A DNA stretch of 64,000 nt from JBLMXQ01 sp050257855 (GTDB taxonomy: Bacteria > Acidobacteriota > Vicinamibacteria > Vicinamibacterales > CAVVIG01). Below the pieces are notes generated by a model. It was not told where the DNA came from, made no database searches, and saw only the letters and a list, made by a program, of their open reading frames with translations. This document shows, in pieces, positions 40,063 to 50,240 of this stretch. The position numbers and the translations under genes were made by a program. Where the stretch lies: contig JBLMXQ010000133.1 of the NCBI GenBank assembly GCA_050257855.1, positions 1-64,000 on the forward strand. Reading direction: 5' to 3'. Each line of letters starts with the position of its first letter. Positions within the stretch are counted from its first letter, which is position 1.

Positions 40063-40758
40063 ATGACCCGAGCCAAGGAACCGGCCGCGGCAAAGCTGCC
40101 GGTGGCGGTGCCAATCAACGGGCAGTCGCTGCTGGGCGACCTCGGCATGACTCCGGATTCCCGCGGGATCGTGGTGTTCGCGCACGGGAGCGGCAGCAGC
40201 CGGCTCAGCCCGCGGAACCAGTACGTCGCGCGGACGTTGGAGCGGCGCAATCTCGCCACGCTGCTGATTGACCTGCTGACTCCCCAGGAGGAGGCCGTCG
40301 ACGACCTGACCGCGGAGTACCGGTTCGACATCCCGATGCTCGCCGGCCGGCTCGTCACGATTGTCGACTGGCTGCGGCGGCGAACGGACACGGCGTCACT
40401 GCCGATCGGCCTCTTCGGCGCCAGCACGGGCGGCGGCGCGGCGCTGATCGCCGCGGCGGACCGCCCGCGCGAGATCGCGGCGGTCGTGTCGCGGGGCGGC
40501 CGGCCCGATCTGGCGGACGCGGCGCTGACGAAGGTCACGACGCCGACGCTGCTGATCGTGGGCGGACTCGATACGCCGGTGATTCAGATGAACCGCGATG
40601 CGATGCGGAGGATGCATGGCGAGGTGACGCTCGAGATCGTGCCAGGCGCGACGCATCTGTTCGAGGAGCCCGGAACGCTCGAGCGCGTCGCGGATCTCGC
40701 GGGCGACTGGTTCGTCGCCCACCTGCAGCCGGCGGTCGCGACGCACGCGCATGAGTGA
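40063..40758 (+). CDS. alpha/beta hydrolase, dienelactone hydrolase-like
   Basis: 231-aa hydrolase. The nucleophile elbow GASTGGG places Ser121; IVGGLDTPVI supplies the acid and GATHLFEEPGTLE the catalytic His. FAHGSGSSRLSPRNQYVA forms the oxyanion region. The closest group is the small dienelactone-hydrolase/acetyl-xylan-esterase-like family found fused or next to phosphoribosyltransferases in other bacteria. Substrate unknown. It has its own sigma-54-like promoter, and 40759-40938 downstream shows no gene. Confidence 0.86.
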   Translation: MTRAKEPAAAKLPVAVPINGQSLLGDLGMTPDSRGIVVFAHGSGSSRLSPRNQYVARTLERRNLATLLIDLLTPQEEAVDDLTAEYRFDIPMLAGRLVTIVDWLRRRTDTASLPIGLFGASTGGGAALIAAADRPREIAAVVSRGGRPDLADAALTKVTTPTLLIVGGLDTPVIQMNRDAMRRMHGEVTLEIVPGATHLFEEPGTLERVADLAGDWFVAHLQPAVATHAHE

Positions 40759-40938
40759 GGTCGTTCTCGAAACGCGGCGCCTGACACGCCGGTTCGTCGA
40801 TCCGATCGCGGTTGACGACCGTGTTTCTGACCACCCGCGAGGTCGGGGAAGCGGATGCGCAAGTTCGGAAGCTGAGGCACGATCCGACGGAACTTACGCG
40901 CTCCGATGAATTCAGGCGGGGACGTTTGTCGCTCGGGG

Positions 40939-41349
40939 TCAGCGCGCCGCGTCGGCGCGCAGCGGTTCCTTCGGCGTGCCGTGCAGTGCGTGCTTCAGGA
41001 CGTCCTTCCGCGCCTGCGTGAACCGCTGGCCCTCCTCGTAGAGGCTGTCGTAGATCTCCTGGAACAGGCCGAGCGCTCTGCCAACTTCCTCGCGCGTGAA
41101 GGCCGGATCGGGCCATTGATACCGGCGGGCGGCGACATCGCTCCAGATCTGACCGAGCCCGTCGAGGGCGCCCTCCGCAGCGCCGGAGTACAGTCCCTCG
41201 AACGCTCGATGTTCGGCCTGGAGCGCGTCGAAGAGCGATCCGGCGAGCCGTCGCGGCGTGACGCTCTGGGCCTCGAGCGCTTCGTGGAAGGCGCCCCAGT
41301 AGTCGTTGAGGAACCGGGCGAATACCTCCTTGAACGCACTCTCGGTCAT
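40939..41349 (-). CDS. conserved-looking hypothetical protein, helical
   Basis: 136-aa, Ala/Glu/aromatic-rich protein predicted as all-helical and cytosolic. It starts MTESAFKEVFARFLNDYWGA and has no signal peptide or membrane helix. I do not recognise the family. Coding is supported by an AGGAGAACGACC ribosome-binding site nearly identical to that of the BON gene, and by an upstream sigma-54-like element. It is flanked by a hydrolase (convergent) and Hsp20 (divergent). A dormancy-associated structural role is possible but unsupported. Confidence 0.75.
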   Translation of the reverse strand: MTESAFKEVFARFLNDYWGAFHEALEAQSVTPRRLAGSLFDALQAEHRAFEGLYSGAAEGALDGLGQIWSDVAARRYQWPDPAFTREEVGRALGLFQEIYDSLYEEGQRFTQARKDVLKHALHGTPKEPLRADAAR

Positions 41350-41434
41350 GGTCGTTCTCCTGCGAGCCTCCGGACGAAGAAATCAGGATTCCGCCCTGGT
41401 GGCGCTCGCTCGACTGTTCTGACTCAACGGTCTG

Positions 41435-41450
41435 AGCAAATGCGATACCG
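41435..41450 (-). promoter_or_regulatory. sigma-54-like promoter, 136-aa hypothetical
   Basis: On the minus strand the sequence is CGGTATCGCATTTGCT: GG-N10-GC with TTTGCT at -12 and a weaker GGTAT at -24. The inferred start near 41424 gives a 75-nt leader. Confidence 0.5.
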
Positions 41451-41562
41451 GGACCGGATGCAGTGGCCAGCGTCCCGGATATTGCGGCTGACGGCATCGC
41501 GATGGACCGAACCCGATTTCATCAGAGTGATGCGCGCCGGAAATCCGGCGGTCGCCGGGCCA

Positions 41563-41578
41563 TGGCACAGCAAATGCT
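41563..41578 (+). promoter_or_regulatory. sigma-54-like promoter, Hsp20 operon
   Basis: TGGCACAGCAAATGCT has a perfect TGGCAC and an ATGCT -12 variant, the same as at 20826. The inferred start near 41589 gives a 78-nt leader to the small heat shock gene. Confidence 0.65.
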
Positions 41579-41666
41579 CCCGTCCATGACTCAAGACTGC
41601 AAAACGTCGGAGTGGCGGCGTGTCGGACCGCTCCGAATATTTCGCTGCTTCTGAAGGGGGAGTGCC

Positions 41667-42155
41667 ATGGCCAGGAAGGACGTCGCGCTGCGCAAGGCTG
41701 AGACGATCCTCGACGAGCTCGAGCAGCTGAACAGTGCGATCAGACGGCGGGCATACGACCTGTTCCGCAATCGCGGGGAGTTGTGGGGCGGTCCGCTCGC
41801 GGACTGGTTCAACGCCGAGCGACAGCTGGTGTGGAAGCCGGCAATCGAGCTGCGCCAGAGGGACAAGCACTTCGAGGTGCTGGCGGCGACCCCGGGAGTC
41901 GAGGCGAAGGACCTGGACGTTCAGATCACCCCCGAGGACGTGTTGATCAAGGCGGACATCGGGCATACCCATACGCCGGAAGAGGGTACGGTTCGCGTGT
42001 GTGAATTCACCGGCGGGCAGCTCTTCCGCTCCATTCATTTCCCCGAGAGGATCGATCCAGACACCGTGACGGCGGAGTATCGCAACGGCATGCTGCGCCT
42101 GACGGTTTCGATCGCGAAGCCGGCCGCCCACAAGATCGAGATCAAAGCCGCGTGA
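41667..42155 (+). CDS. Hsp20/alpha-crystallin small heat shock protein
   Basis: 162-aa holdase chaperone. The alpha-crystallin domain spans about 62-150, with the beta-strand VEAKDLDVQITPEDVLIKAD and the conserved A-x-x-x-NGxLxLxV-type ending YRNGMLRLTVS. The N-terminal arm is rich in Arg/Leu; the C-terminal IxI motif is approximated by KIEIKAA. A GGGGGAG ribosome-binding site precedes ATG 41667. It is followed 55 nt later by a nitroreductase gene. This is the same gene combination as HspX plus nitroreductase in DosR regulons. Confidence 0.93.
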   Translation: MARKDVALRKAETILDELEQLNSAIRRRAYDLFRNRGELWGGPLADWFNAERQLVWKPAIELRQRDKHFEVLAATPGVEAKDLDVQITPEDVLIKADIGHTHTPEEGTVRVCEFTGGQLFRSIHFPERIDPDTVTAEYRNGMLRLTVSIAKPAAHKIEIKAA

Positions 42156-42210
42156 GCGAGCCGGGGAACCGAACGGCCCGTTCGATTCCCCGGACTGTCC
42201 GCGTGATGCC

Positions 42211-42849
42211 ATGCAGCGGGTGATTCTCGGGCTCGCCTTGATCGCCATGTCGTCGGTCGCCCAGCTCCCGCGCGATGCCGTGAAGTTGCCGGCACCGCAG
42301 CCTACCGGCGGGGTGTCGCTGAACGACGCGCTCGCCGCGCGCCGGTCGGTGCGCGAATTCGCGTCCGGCCCTCTCACATGGGGCCAGATCGGCCAGCTGC
42401 TGTGGGCCGCTCAGGGCGTCACGCACGACGACGGCAAGCGCACGGCGCCGTCAGCGGGCGCGACGTACCCGCTGGAGCTGTACGTCGCCACGGCGGCTGG
42501 TCTCTACCACTACCTGCCGGCGCGGCACGAGGTGGTTCGCGTCGCTGTGCAGGATGTACGGCCCGATATCCGGCGCGCAGCAGGCGCCCAGGCCGCGGTC
42601 GATGCGCCCGCGCTCTTCGTGTTCGCGGCCGCACCCGCGCGGACGGCAGGCCGCTACGGCGATCGCGCGATGCGGTACGTGTACATCGAAACCGGACATG
42701 CAGCCCAGAACCTGCTGCTCGAGGCGGCGGCCCTGGGCCTGGCCGCCGTGCCGGTCGGCTCCTTCACCGACCGCGACATGCATCGGGCTCTTGGACTTCC
42801 CGCGGATCAGGTTGTCGTGTACGTGGTCCCGGTCGGGCGCGGGCGCTAG
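42211..42849 (+). CDS. SagB-type nitroreductase family protein
   Basis: 212-aa FMN-dependent oxidoreductase fold. It has a signal-like start (QRVILGLALIAMSSVAQ), then SLNDALAARRSVREF, LLWAAQGVT, the APSAGATYPLELYVA flavin site and HAAQNLLLEAAALGLAAVPVG. The family includes SagB-type dehydrogenases and nitroreductases; the reaction is not assignable. Probable export or membrane attachment is unusual for the family. It is probably cotranscribed with Hsp20. Confidence 0.87.
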   Translation: MQRVILGLALIAMSSVAQLPRDAVKLPAPQPTGGVSLNDALAARRSVREFASGPLTWGQIGQLLWAAQGVTHDDGKRTAPSAGATYPLELYVATAAGLYHYLPARHEVVRVAVQDVRPDIRRAAGAQAAVDAPALFVFAAAPARTAGRYGDRAMRYVYIETGHAAQNLLLEAAALGLAAVPVGSFTDRDMHRALGLPADQVVVYVVPVGRGR

Positions 42850-43257
42850 CAGGAGGGAAGACCCGGGTCATTCGAACAACGGTCCGGCGCCCGACGCGCT
42901 CCGGATATATCCCATGGATGTCAGTCTCCCGACTCCCCATGCAGATCCGGACTCGGAACGATCGTCGCGGTCACGCTGCCGTCTGACCCGAGCTAGCCGA
43001 ACGGAATGCAATCGGGGCACCAGCCAGGGAAATGGCGAATTTCGCGCGCACGGGAACGAGGGCGTCTGCCGATCGCCACGGAATCGCCGGGAAGCCGGCC
43101 GTCCAGCCGGGATTCCGCCCGGCGGCGCCGCCCTTCGGTCCTTCTGGCGTACTGCTGGTTTCCTGGATCGCGTCGCGTTTCCGGTTCCGCCAACCTATGA
43201 TGTCAGGTGGGTCGGCGCCTCCCGGGCGGCCCGACAGCACGAGAAGAAGGTGACGAC
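42850..43257. other. 408-nt gap marking the boundary of the stress island, no gene seen
   Basis: Both strands carry only short GC-driven frames without ribosome-binding sites. No sigma-54-like element with correct spacing or sigma-70 -35/-10 pair could be defended, although the XdhC gene must have a promoter here. The last 15 nt contain the AGAAGGTGACG ribosome-binding region of the next gene. Confidence 0.5.
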
Positions 43258-44367
43258 ATGGATCGGCGCGAGACCGAGCGGCTCCTCGACGGAATCCGGC
43301 GCGCGCGCGCGGCCGGCGAGCCCCTGGCGCTCGCGACGATCGTGCGTGTGCGAGGCAGCGCGTATCGGCGTGAAGGCACCCGCATGCTGGTCCGCCGCGA
43401 CGGGACGTACGAGTGCGCGCTCTCCGGCGGGTGTCTCGAGCCGGCGGTGGCCGTTGCCGCCGCGCGCGTGATCGCCTCTGGCGAGCCGGTCGTTGTGAGC
43501 TACGACCTGACGGACGAATCCATCTGGGGGCTGGGCATCGGCTGCAGCGGCGCCGTCGACATCCGCATCGAGCGGCTCGACGAGGACGACATTCTGACCG
43601 AGTGGCTGCGGGTTCTCGAGCAGGGAGAACGCGCGGTGCTTGTCACGCCCCTGGCCGGAGCTTCGGGACGGGCCATCGTTCGTAGCGGCGAGGTCCTCGG
43701 ACATTTGACCGATCCCGGAGTCGAGCGTGACGCCATCGCGCGCGCCCGCGACCGGCTGCGTGATCAGTACGGCGCATCGGGCTCCGAGCGGAGCGGCGAC
43801 TCGGAAGTCTTTTTCGAAATCAGCGTGCCACCGCCCGAACTGATCATCTTCGGCGCCGGCGACGATGCCGTGCCGGTCGCCCGGCTGGGGTGGACGCTGG
43901 GATTCGTCGTGACCGTCGTCGACGTGCGCGAGACGCTGTTGGCGCCGGACCGCTTTCCGGACGCAACGCTGGTCTGCGCGCACTTCGGTGACTTCGGCGC
44001 GAAGGTCAGGCTGCGCGCGGGCAGCTTCGCGATTGTGATGAACCACCAGCTCGAGCGCGATCGTCAGAGCCTTCGCTTCTGCCTGGAGTCCGACGCCTCG
44101 TACATCGGCGTGCTCGGGCCCCGTTCGCGCTACCAGAACCTGCTGGATGGTCTCGCCGGAGAGGGATACGTGCCGGACCCCTCGAAGCTGTCGCGTGTGC
44201 GCAGCCCGGTGGGCCTCTCCCTGGGTGCGGAGACGCCGGAAGAAGTGGCCGTCTCGATTGTCGCTGAAATCCTGGCGATCCGGCGTGGGTTCGAGGGAGG
44301 ATTCCTCAGCGGGTCGGTCGGCAGCCTTCACCGTCCCGAAGACAGCCGGCTCCTGGCCCGTTCGTAA
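43258..44367 (+). CDS. XdhC family Mo-cofactor maturation/insertion protein
   Basis: 369-aa protein. XdhC proteins bind and sulfurate Mo cofactor before insertion into molybdenum hydroxylases. The N-terminal XdhC/CoxI domain (LATIVRVRGSAYRREGTRML, LSGGCLEP with a conserved Cys) and the C-terminal Rossmann domain (LIIFGAGDDAVPVARLGWTLG, then SYIGVLGPRSR and the G-LGAETPEEVAVSIVAEI signature) are complete. ATG 43258 has an AGAAGG ribosome-binding site. The 3' end overlaps the convergent nucleotidyltransferase by 40 nt. It serves the adjacent cox genes. Confidence 0.92.
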   Translation: MDRRETERLLDGIRRARAAGEPLALATIVRVRGSAYRREGTRMLVRRDGTYECALSGGCLEPAVAVAAARVIASGEPVVVSYDLTDESIWGLGIGCSGAVDIRIERLDEDDILTEWLRVLEQGERAVLVTPLAGASGRAIVRSGEVLGHLTDPGVERDAIARARDRLRDQYGASGSERSGDSEVFFEISVPPPELIIFGAGDDAVPVARLGWTLGFVVTVVDVRETLLAPDRFPDATLVCAHFGDFGAKVRLRAGSFAIVMNHQLERDRQSLRFCLESDASYIGVLGPRSRYQNLLDGLAGEGYVPDPSKLSRVRSPVGLSLGAETPEEVAVSIVAEILAIRRGFEGGFLSGSVGSLHRPEDSRLLARS

Positions 44368-44921
44368 TCCGCCGGGGTGTCGATGTCCAGCAGGAGCTCG
44401 GGTGGAAACTGGAGCACGATCATCTGGTCGCGGTGGCGTTCGAGCACGACGCGGGCGCCGTGCTCTAGGACGGCGAGCTCCGGAAACAGGTCATGACGGA
44501 ACAGGTGCGGCGGCGCCGTCACCTCGCCGTAGCGGACGCTGACGATCGAGGGCGTCTCGCGGCGGTAGGTATCGAGCACGGTGCGGTACTCGCGGGCGGT
44601 CAAGAACGGCTGGTCGGCGAGCGCGAACATGGCGGCGCCGGCGTCGCCCAGATGTTCGACCGCCGTGCGGAACGAGCTGCCCAGTCCGGTCGCGTACTTC
44701 GCGTTGACCGCCTGGCGCACCGGCAGTCCTTCGAGCGCGGCGAGCACCGTCGCGTGCTGGTGGCCGACAACGACGATGACGTCGTCGAAGCCGCTGTCGC
44801 AGACCTGACGGACGGTCCGACGCACGATTGGCTCGCCGTCGAGCGGCAGCATCAGCTTCTGCGGGCCGCCCATCCGGGTGGATGCGCCCGCGGCGAGGAC
44901 GACGGCGCTCACGGTCGGCAT
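44328..44921 (-). CDS. MobA/MocA-like molybdenum cofactor nucleotidyltransferase
   Basis: 197-aa nucleotidyltransferase. The N-terminal VVLAAGASTRMGGPQKLMLPLDG motif (residues 6-28, read in parts) binds the nucleotide; DVIVVVGHQ and ALADQPFLT follow. It belongs to the MocA branch, which attaches CMP or GMP to molybdopterin; MCD is the cofactor of CO dehydrogenase, which fits the location. ATG 44921 begins exactly at the fold; earlier starts add an unrelated 12 residues. It is divergent from coxM. Confidence 0.9.
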   Translation of the reverse strand: MPTVSAVVLAAGASTRMGGPQKLMLPLDGEPIVRRTVRQVCDSGFDDVIVVVGHQHATVLAALEGLPVRQAVNAKYATGLGSSFRTAVEHLGDAGAAMFALADQPFLTAREYRTVLDTYRRETPSIVSVRYGEVTAPPHLFRHDLFPELAVLEHGARVVLERHRDQMIVLQFPPELLLDIDTPADYERARSRLSSGR

Positions 44922-44924
44922 CGT

Positions 44925-44930
44925 TATAAT
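44925..44930 (+). promoter_or_regulatory. candidate -10 box of the cox operon
   Basis: A perfect TATAAT stands out in very GC-rich sequence, 45 nt before the coxM start. No TTGACA-like -35 is visible at 16-18 nt, so an activator may be needed. A strong AAGGAGG ribosome-binding site follows at 44962-44968. Confidence 0.5.
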
Positions 44931-44974
44931 GTACGCGTTTTTCACGATCGGCCGCACACGTAAGGAGGTTCGCA

Positions 44975-45853
44975 GTGATTCCCGCAGCCTTCGAGTACCT
45001 CCGAGCCCATTCCGTCGATGAAGCGTTTGGACTCCTTCAGCAACACGGCGCCGAGGCGCGCGTGCTGGCCGGAGGGCAGAGTCTCATTCCGGCGATGCGG
45101 TTCCGCCTGGCGCGCCCGGGCGTCCTGGTGGACATCAACGGGGTGCGCGAGCTGAACTACCTCCGCCCCGGCGACAAGGCGCTGGCCGTCGGCGCGACCG
45201 CGCGCGACGTCGACATCGAACGCGCGCCATGGGTGCGCGAGCGCCGGTGGACGCTCCTGCACGACGTCTCGCGCGTCGTGGCCGATCCGGTCGTGCGGCA
45301 GATGGGGACGGTCGTCGGCAGCCTGTGCCACAACGATCCGTCGGGCGACTGGACCGCGGCCGCGCTGGCCTCGCGCGCCGAAGTCGTCGTGCGCGGAAAG
45401 GCCGGGACGCGGACCGTTGCGATCGACCAGTTCCTCGTCGACAGCTTCACGACGGCGGTCGGCGAAGGCGAGATGGCGGTGGAGGTCCGCTTTCCCGTTC
45501 CCGACGATCGCACGGCCGGCTCGTACCAGAAGGTCGAGCGCAAGGTGGGCGACTTCGCGACGGCCGCGGCCGCCGTGCAGATCTCGTTGAGCGGGGACGG
45601 CACGATTCGCAGCGCGGGCGTGGCGCTGTCGGCCGCGGGCCCGTGCGCCGTGCGCGTCGACGAGGCCGAGCGCCTCCTCGCCGGGCAGAAGCCGACGCGG
45701 GACGTGATTCGCGCCGCTGCCGACGCCGCCTCGCGCCGCAGCTCCCCGCAGGCCGATCTGCGGGGCAGCGTGGAATACAAGAAGAACCTGGCCGGTGTGC
45801 TCGTCGCGCGAGGCGTCGGTCAGGCCCTGGCGCGCCTGGGGGTGCAGCTATGA
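44975..45853 (+). CDS. coxM: carbon monoxide dehydrogenase medium (FAD) subunit
   Basis: 292-aa flavoprotein subunit passing electrons from the Fe-S subunit to quinone. FAD-binding signatures are ARVLAGGQSLIPAMRFRLARP (about 28-48, read in parts) and VGSLCHNDPSGDW, followed by the CO_deh_flav_C domain. The start is GTG 44975, behind a strong AAGGAGG. The stop overlaps the coxS ATG by 4 nt. It is the first gene of the seven-gene cox operon. Confidence 0.93.
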   Translation: MIPAAFEYLRAHSVDEAFGLLQQHGAEARVLAGGQSLIPAMRFRLARPGVLVDINGVRELNYLRPGDKALAVGATARDVDIERAPWVRERRWTLLHDVSRVVADPVVRQMGTVVGSLCHNDPSGDWTAAALASRAEVVVRGKAGTRTVAIDQFLVDSFTTAVGEGEMAVEVRFPVPDDRTAGSYQKVERKVGDFATAAAAVQISLSGDGTIRSAGVALSAAGPCAVRVDEAERLLAGQKPTRDVIRAAADAASRRSSPQADLRGSVEYKKNLAGVLVARGVGQALARLGVQL

Positions 45854-46332
45854 GAATCACGGTGAAGGTCAACGGGACCGTCTACGAGCGCGACGTCGAG
45901 CCGCGCACGCTGCTCGCGTACTTCCTCCGCGAAGACTGCGGGCTGACCGGCACCCACGTCGGGTGCGACACGTCGAGCTGCGGCTGCTGCGTCGTGGTGA
46001 TGGACGGCGAGCGGGCGGTGAAGTCCTGCACGATGTTCGCGGCGCAGGCCGACGGCCACGAGATCCTCACGGTCGAAGGGCTCGCCGACGGCGCGACGCT
46101 CCATCCCCTGCAGCAGGGCTTCTGGGATCAGCACGGGCTGCAGTGCGGCTACTGCACGCCGGGCATGATGCTGACCGCGTACGCGCTCCTGAAGCACATC
46201 CCCCAGCCGAGCGAGGCCGACATTCGCGAGGGGCTCGCCGGGAACCTGTGCCGGTGCACCGGATACCAGAACATCGTCAAGGCCGTGCAGCAGGCGGCCG
46301 GGGCGCTGCGCCAGCCGGCCGGCGTCAAGTAA
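45850..46332 (+). CDS. coxS: carbon monoxide dehydrogenase small (2Fe-2S) subunit
   Basis: 160-aa iron-sulfur subunit with two [2Fe-2S] clusters. The N-terminal plant-ferredoxin-type cluster is in HVGCDTSSCGCCVV with a fourth Cys in KSCTMFA; the C-terminal cluster uses CGYCTPGM and NLCRCTGYQNI. Length and spacing match CoxS/XdhA-type subunits. It overlaps coxM by ATGA and precedes coxL by 19 nt. Confidence 0.95.
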   Translation: MRITVKVNGTVYERDVEPRTLLAYFLREDCGLTGTHVGCDTSSCGCCVVVMDGERAVKSCTMFAAQADGHEILTVEGLADGATLHPLQQGFWDQHGLQCGYCTPGMMLTAYALLKHIPQPSEADIREGLAGNLCRCTGYQNIVKAVQQAAGALRQPAGVK

Positions 46333-46351
46333 CGGGACGCGAGGATCAGCC

Positions 46352-48702
<2,351 letters not shown>

Positions 48703-48706
<4 letters not shown>

Positions 48707-49152
48707 ATCTGCAGTACAGCGGCGAGGAGAAGATCGCGGCCAGCCCGGCGACGGTGTGGGCGTTCGTCCAAGATCCGGAAAAGGTCGGCCGCTCCCTGCC
48801 GGACGTCGTCGAAGTGCACGTGCAGGACCCGACGCACGTCGATGCCGTCGTGCGGGTGGCGGTCGGCCCGGTTCGCGGGAAGTTCAAGCTGAAGCTGGAG
48901 CTCGTGCCGGCTCCGTCGCAGCACCGGGTCGACATGAAGATTTCCGGCGGCGGCTTCGGCAGCGCGGTAGACATGACGGCCGGCGCCGACGTCGTCGATG
49001 CGGGCGACGGCGCGACGACGCTCCTGAAGTGGAGCGGCGAAGCCGTCGCGCGCGGCCCCGTGGCGGCGATCGGCGGCCGCGTCCTCGATGCCCAGGCGAG
49101 GAAGCTGATCGAGCAGGCGTTCGCCAACGTGCGCCAGCAGCTCACGACCTGA
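48703..49152 (+). CDS. coxG: CoxG family membrane-recruitment protein (SRPBCC fold)
   Basis: 149-aa SRPBCC-fold protein. It begins NLQYSGEEKIAASPATVWAFV with DPEKVGRSLPDV, as in CoxG. CoxG is known to anchor CO dehydrogenase to the membrane and deliver quinone in actinobacteria; here it lacks a long C-terminal tail, so only the START-like domain is present. The ATG lies within the coxL stop (ATGA). Confidence 0.9.
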
Positions 49153-49186
49153 CCTTTCCGATCGCCCGGCTGACAGCGTGGTTGCC

Positions 49187-50203
49187 ATGGACGTGTTCGA
49201 GCAGATCGCGGCGCTCCGGCGCGAGGGACAGTCGTTCGCCGTCGCCACCGTCGTGGCGCGGCGGCCGCCGGTGTCGTCGCATCTCGGCGATCGCGCGATC
49301 GTATTCGCCGACGGGCGCATGCAGGGATTCGTCGGCGGCGCGTGCTCGCGCGAGATCGTCAGAAGACAGGCGCTCGAAGCGCTGCGGACCCGGTCCGGCC
49401 GGCTGGTCTCCGTCCGGCCCGATGCGGATGCGGCGGGCGAATCGACCGCCGAACACGTGGTCGTGCCGATGACATGCGTTTCCGAAGGCGCCGTCGACGT
49501 CTACATCGAGCCGTTCGTGCAGCCGCGGCGGCTGGTGGTCGTGGGCGCGACGCCGGTCGCCGGGTCGCTGGCGCGGCTCGCGCGCAGCATGAACTACGAC
49601 GTCGTCCGCGTGGTGGACGGCCCCGAGCAGCGCGATATCGAGGACGAGGCCGCGTCGCTCGGCGTGACCGTGGCCGCGCTCGACGCCCTCGAAGCCATCC
49701 TGCGGGAGGGCCGCGCGGCGGGCGCCGACCAGGCGGCCGTCGTCGCGTCGCAGGGCCACTACGACGAGCAGGCGCTCGAATCGATCCTCAGGGGCGATGT
49801 GTCCTACGTCGGGCTGGTCGCCTCGCGTACACGCGGCGCTGCGATTCGTCGAGCGCTCGAGGAGAGGGCCGTGTCCGGACTCGACGCCGTCCACAATCCG
49901 GCGGGGCTCGATCTCGGCGCGCGGACGCCGCCGGAGGTCGCGCTGTCGATCGTCGCGGAAATCGTCAGGCTCCGCCCGGACGGTGCGCGGCAGGAGAGCG
50001 ATGTCGCGGCGACGGCGGCGCCCATCGTTGCCGCGGCGGCGCCTCCGACGACCGCCACTGATCCCGTGTGCGGGATGGAGGTCGACGTCGCGACCGCGCG
50101 CCATTCGGCCGAAGTGGGCGGCGTCACGTACTACTTCTGCTGCGCCGGCTGCCGCGCGCGATTCCTCAAGGACCCGTCGCAGTTCCCGATCGGCGCCTTG
50201 TGA
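49187..50203 (+). CDS. coxF: CoxF/XdhC-like maturation protein with C-terminal YHS domain
   Basis: 338-aa protein. An XdhC-type N-terminus (VATVVARRPPVSSHLGDRA, GFVGGACSREIVRRQALEALR) and a Rossmann half (RLVVVGATPVAGSLARLAR; SYVGLVASRTR) are joined by an Ala/Pro linker to a YHS domain: DPVCGMEVD followed by YYFCCAGCRARFLKDP. The YHS part is a likely metal site and may handle the Cu of the CODH cofactor (inference). GTG 49178 is an alternative start; no strong ribosome-binding site is seen for either. A 9-nt repeat array overlaps the stop. Confidence 0.88.
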   Translation: MDVFEQIAALRREGQSFAVATVVARRPPVSSHLGDRAIVFADGRMQGFVGGACSREIVRRQALEALRTRSGRLVSVRPDADAAGESTAEHVVVPMTCVSEGAVDVYIEPFVQPRRLVVVGATPVAGSLARLARSMNYDVVRVVDGPEQRDIEDEAASLGVTVAALDALEAILREGRAAGADQAAVVASQGHYDEQALESILRGDVSYVGLVASRTRGAAIRRALEERAVSGLDAVHNPAGLDLGARTPPEVALSIVAEIVRLRPDGARQESDVAATAAPIVAAAAPPTTATDPVCGMEVDVATARHSAEVGGVTYYFCCAGCRARFLKDPSQFPIGAL

Positions 50204-50235
50204 ACCATGTGAACCCCGTGAATCCTGTGAACCCC
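50200..50235. repeat. four-unit 9-nt tandem repeat
   Basis: The units GTGAACCAT, GTGAACCCC, GTGAATCCT and GTGAACCCC run head to tail between coxF and coxD, beginning inside the coxF stop codon. The same unit type occurs twice at 57769-57786 (GTGAACCCT, GTGACCCCC) within the start of another gene. Function unknown. Confidence 0.85.
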
Positions 50236-50240
50236 GAGAG

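Noticed and set aside
50200..50235. CRISPR array
   Set aside because: The 9-nt units are contiguous with no spacers.
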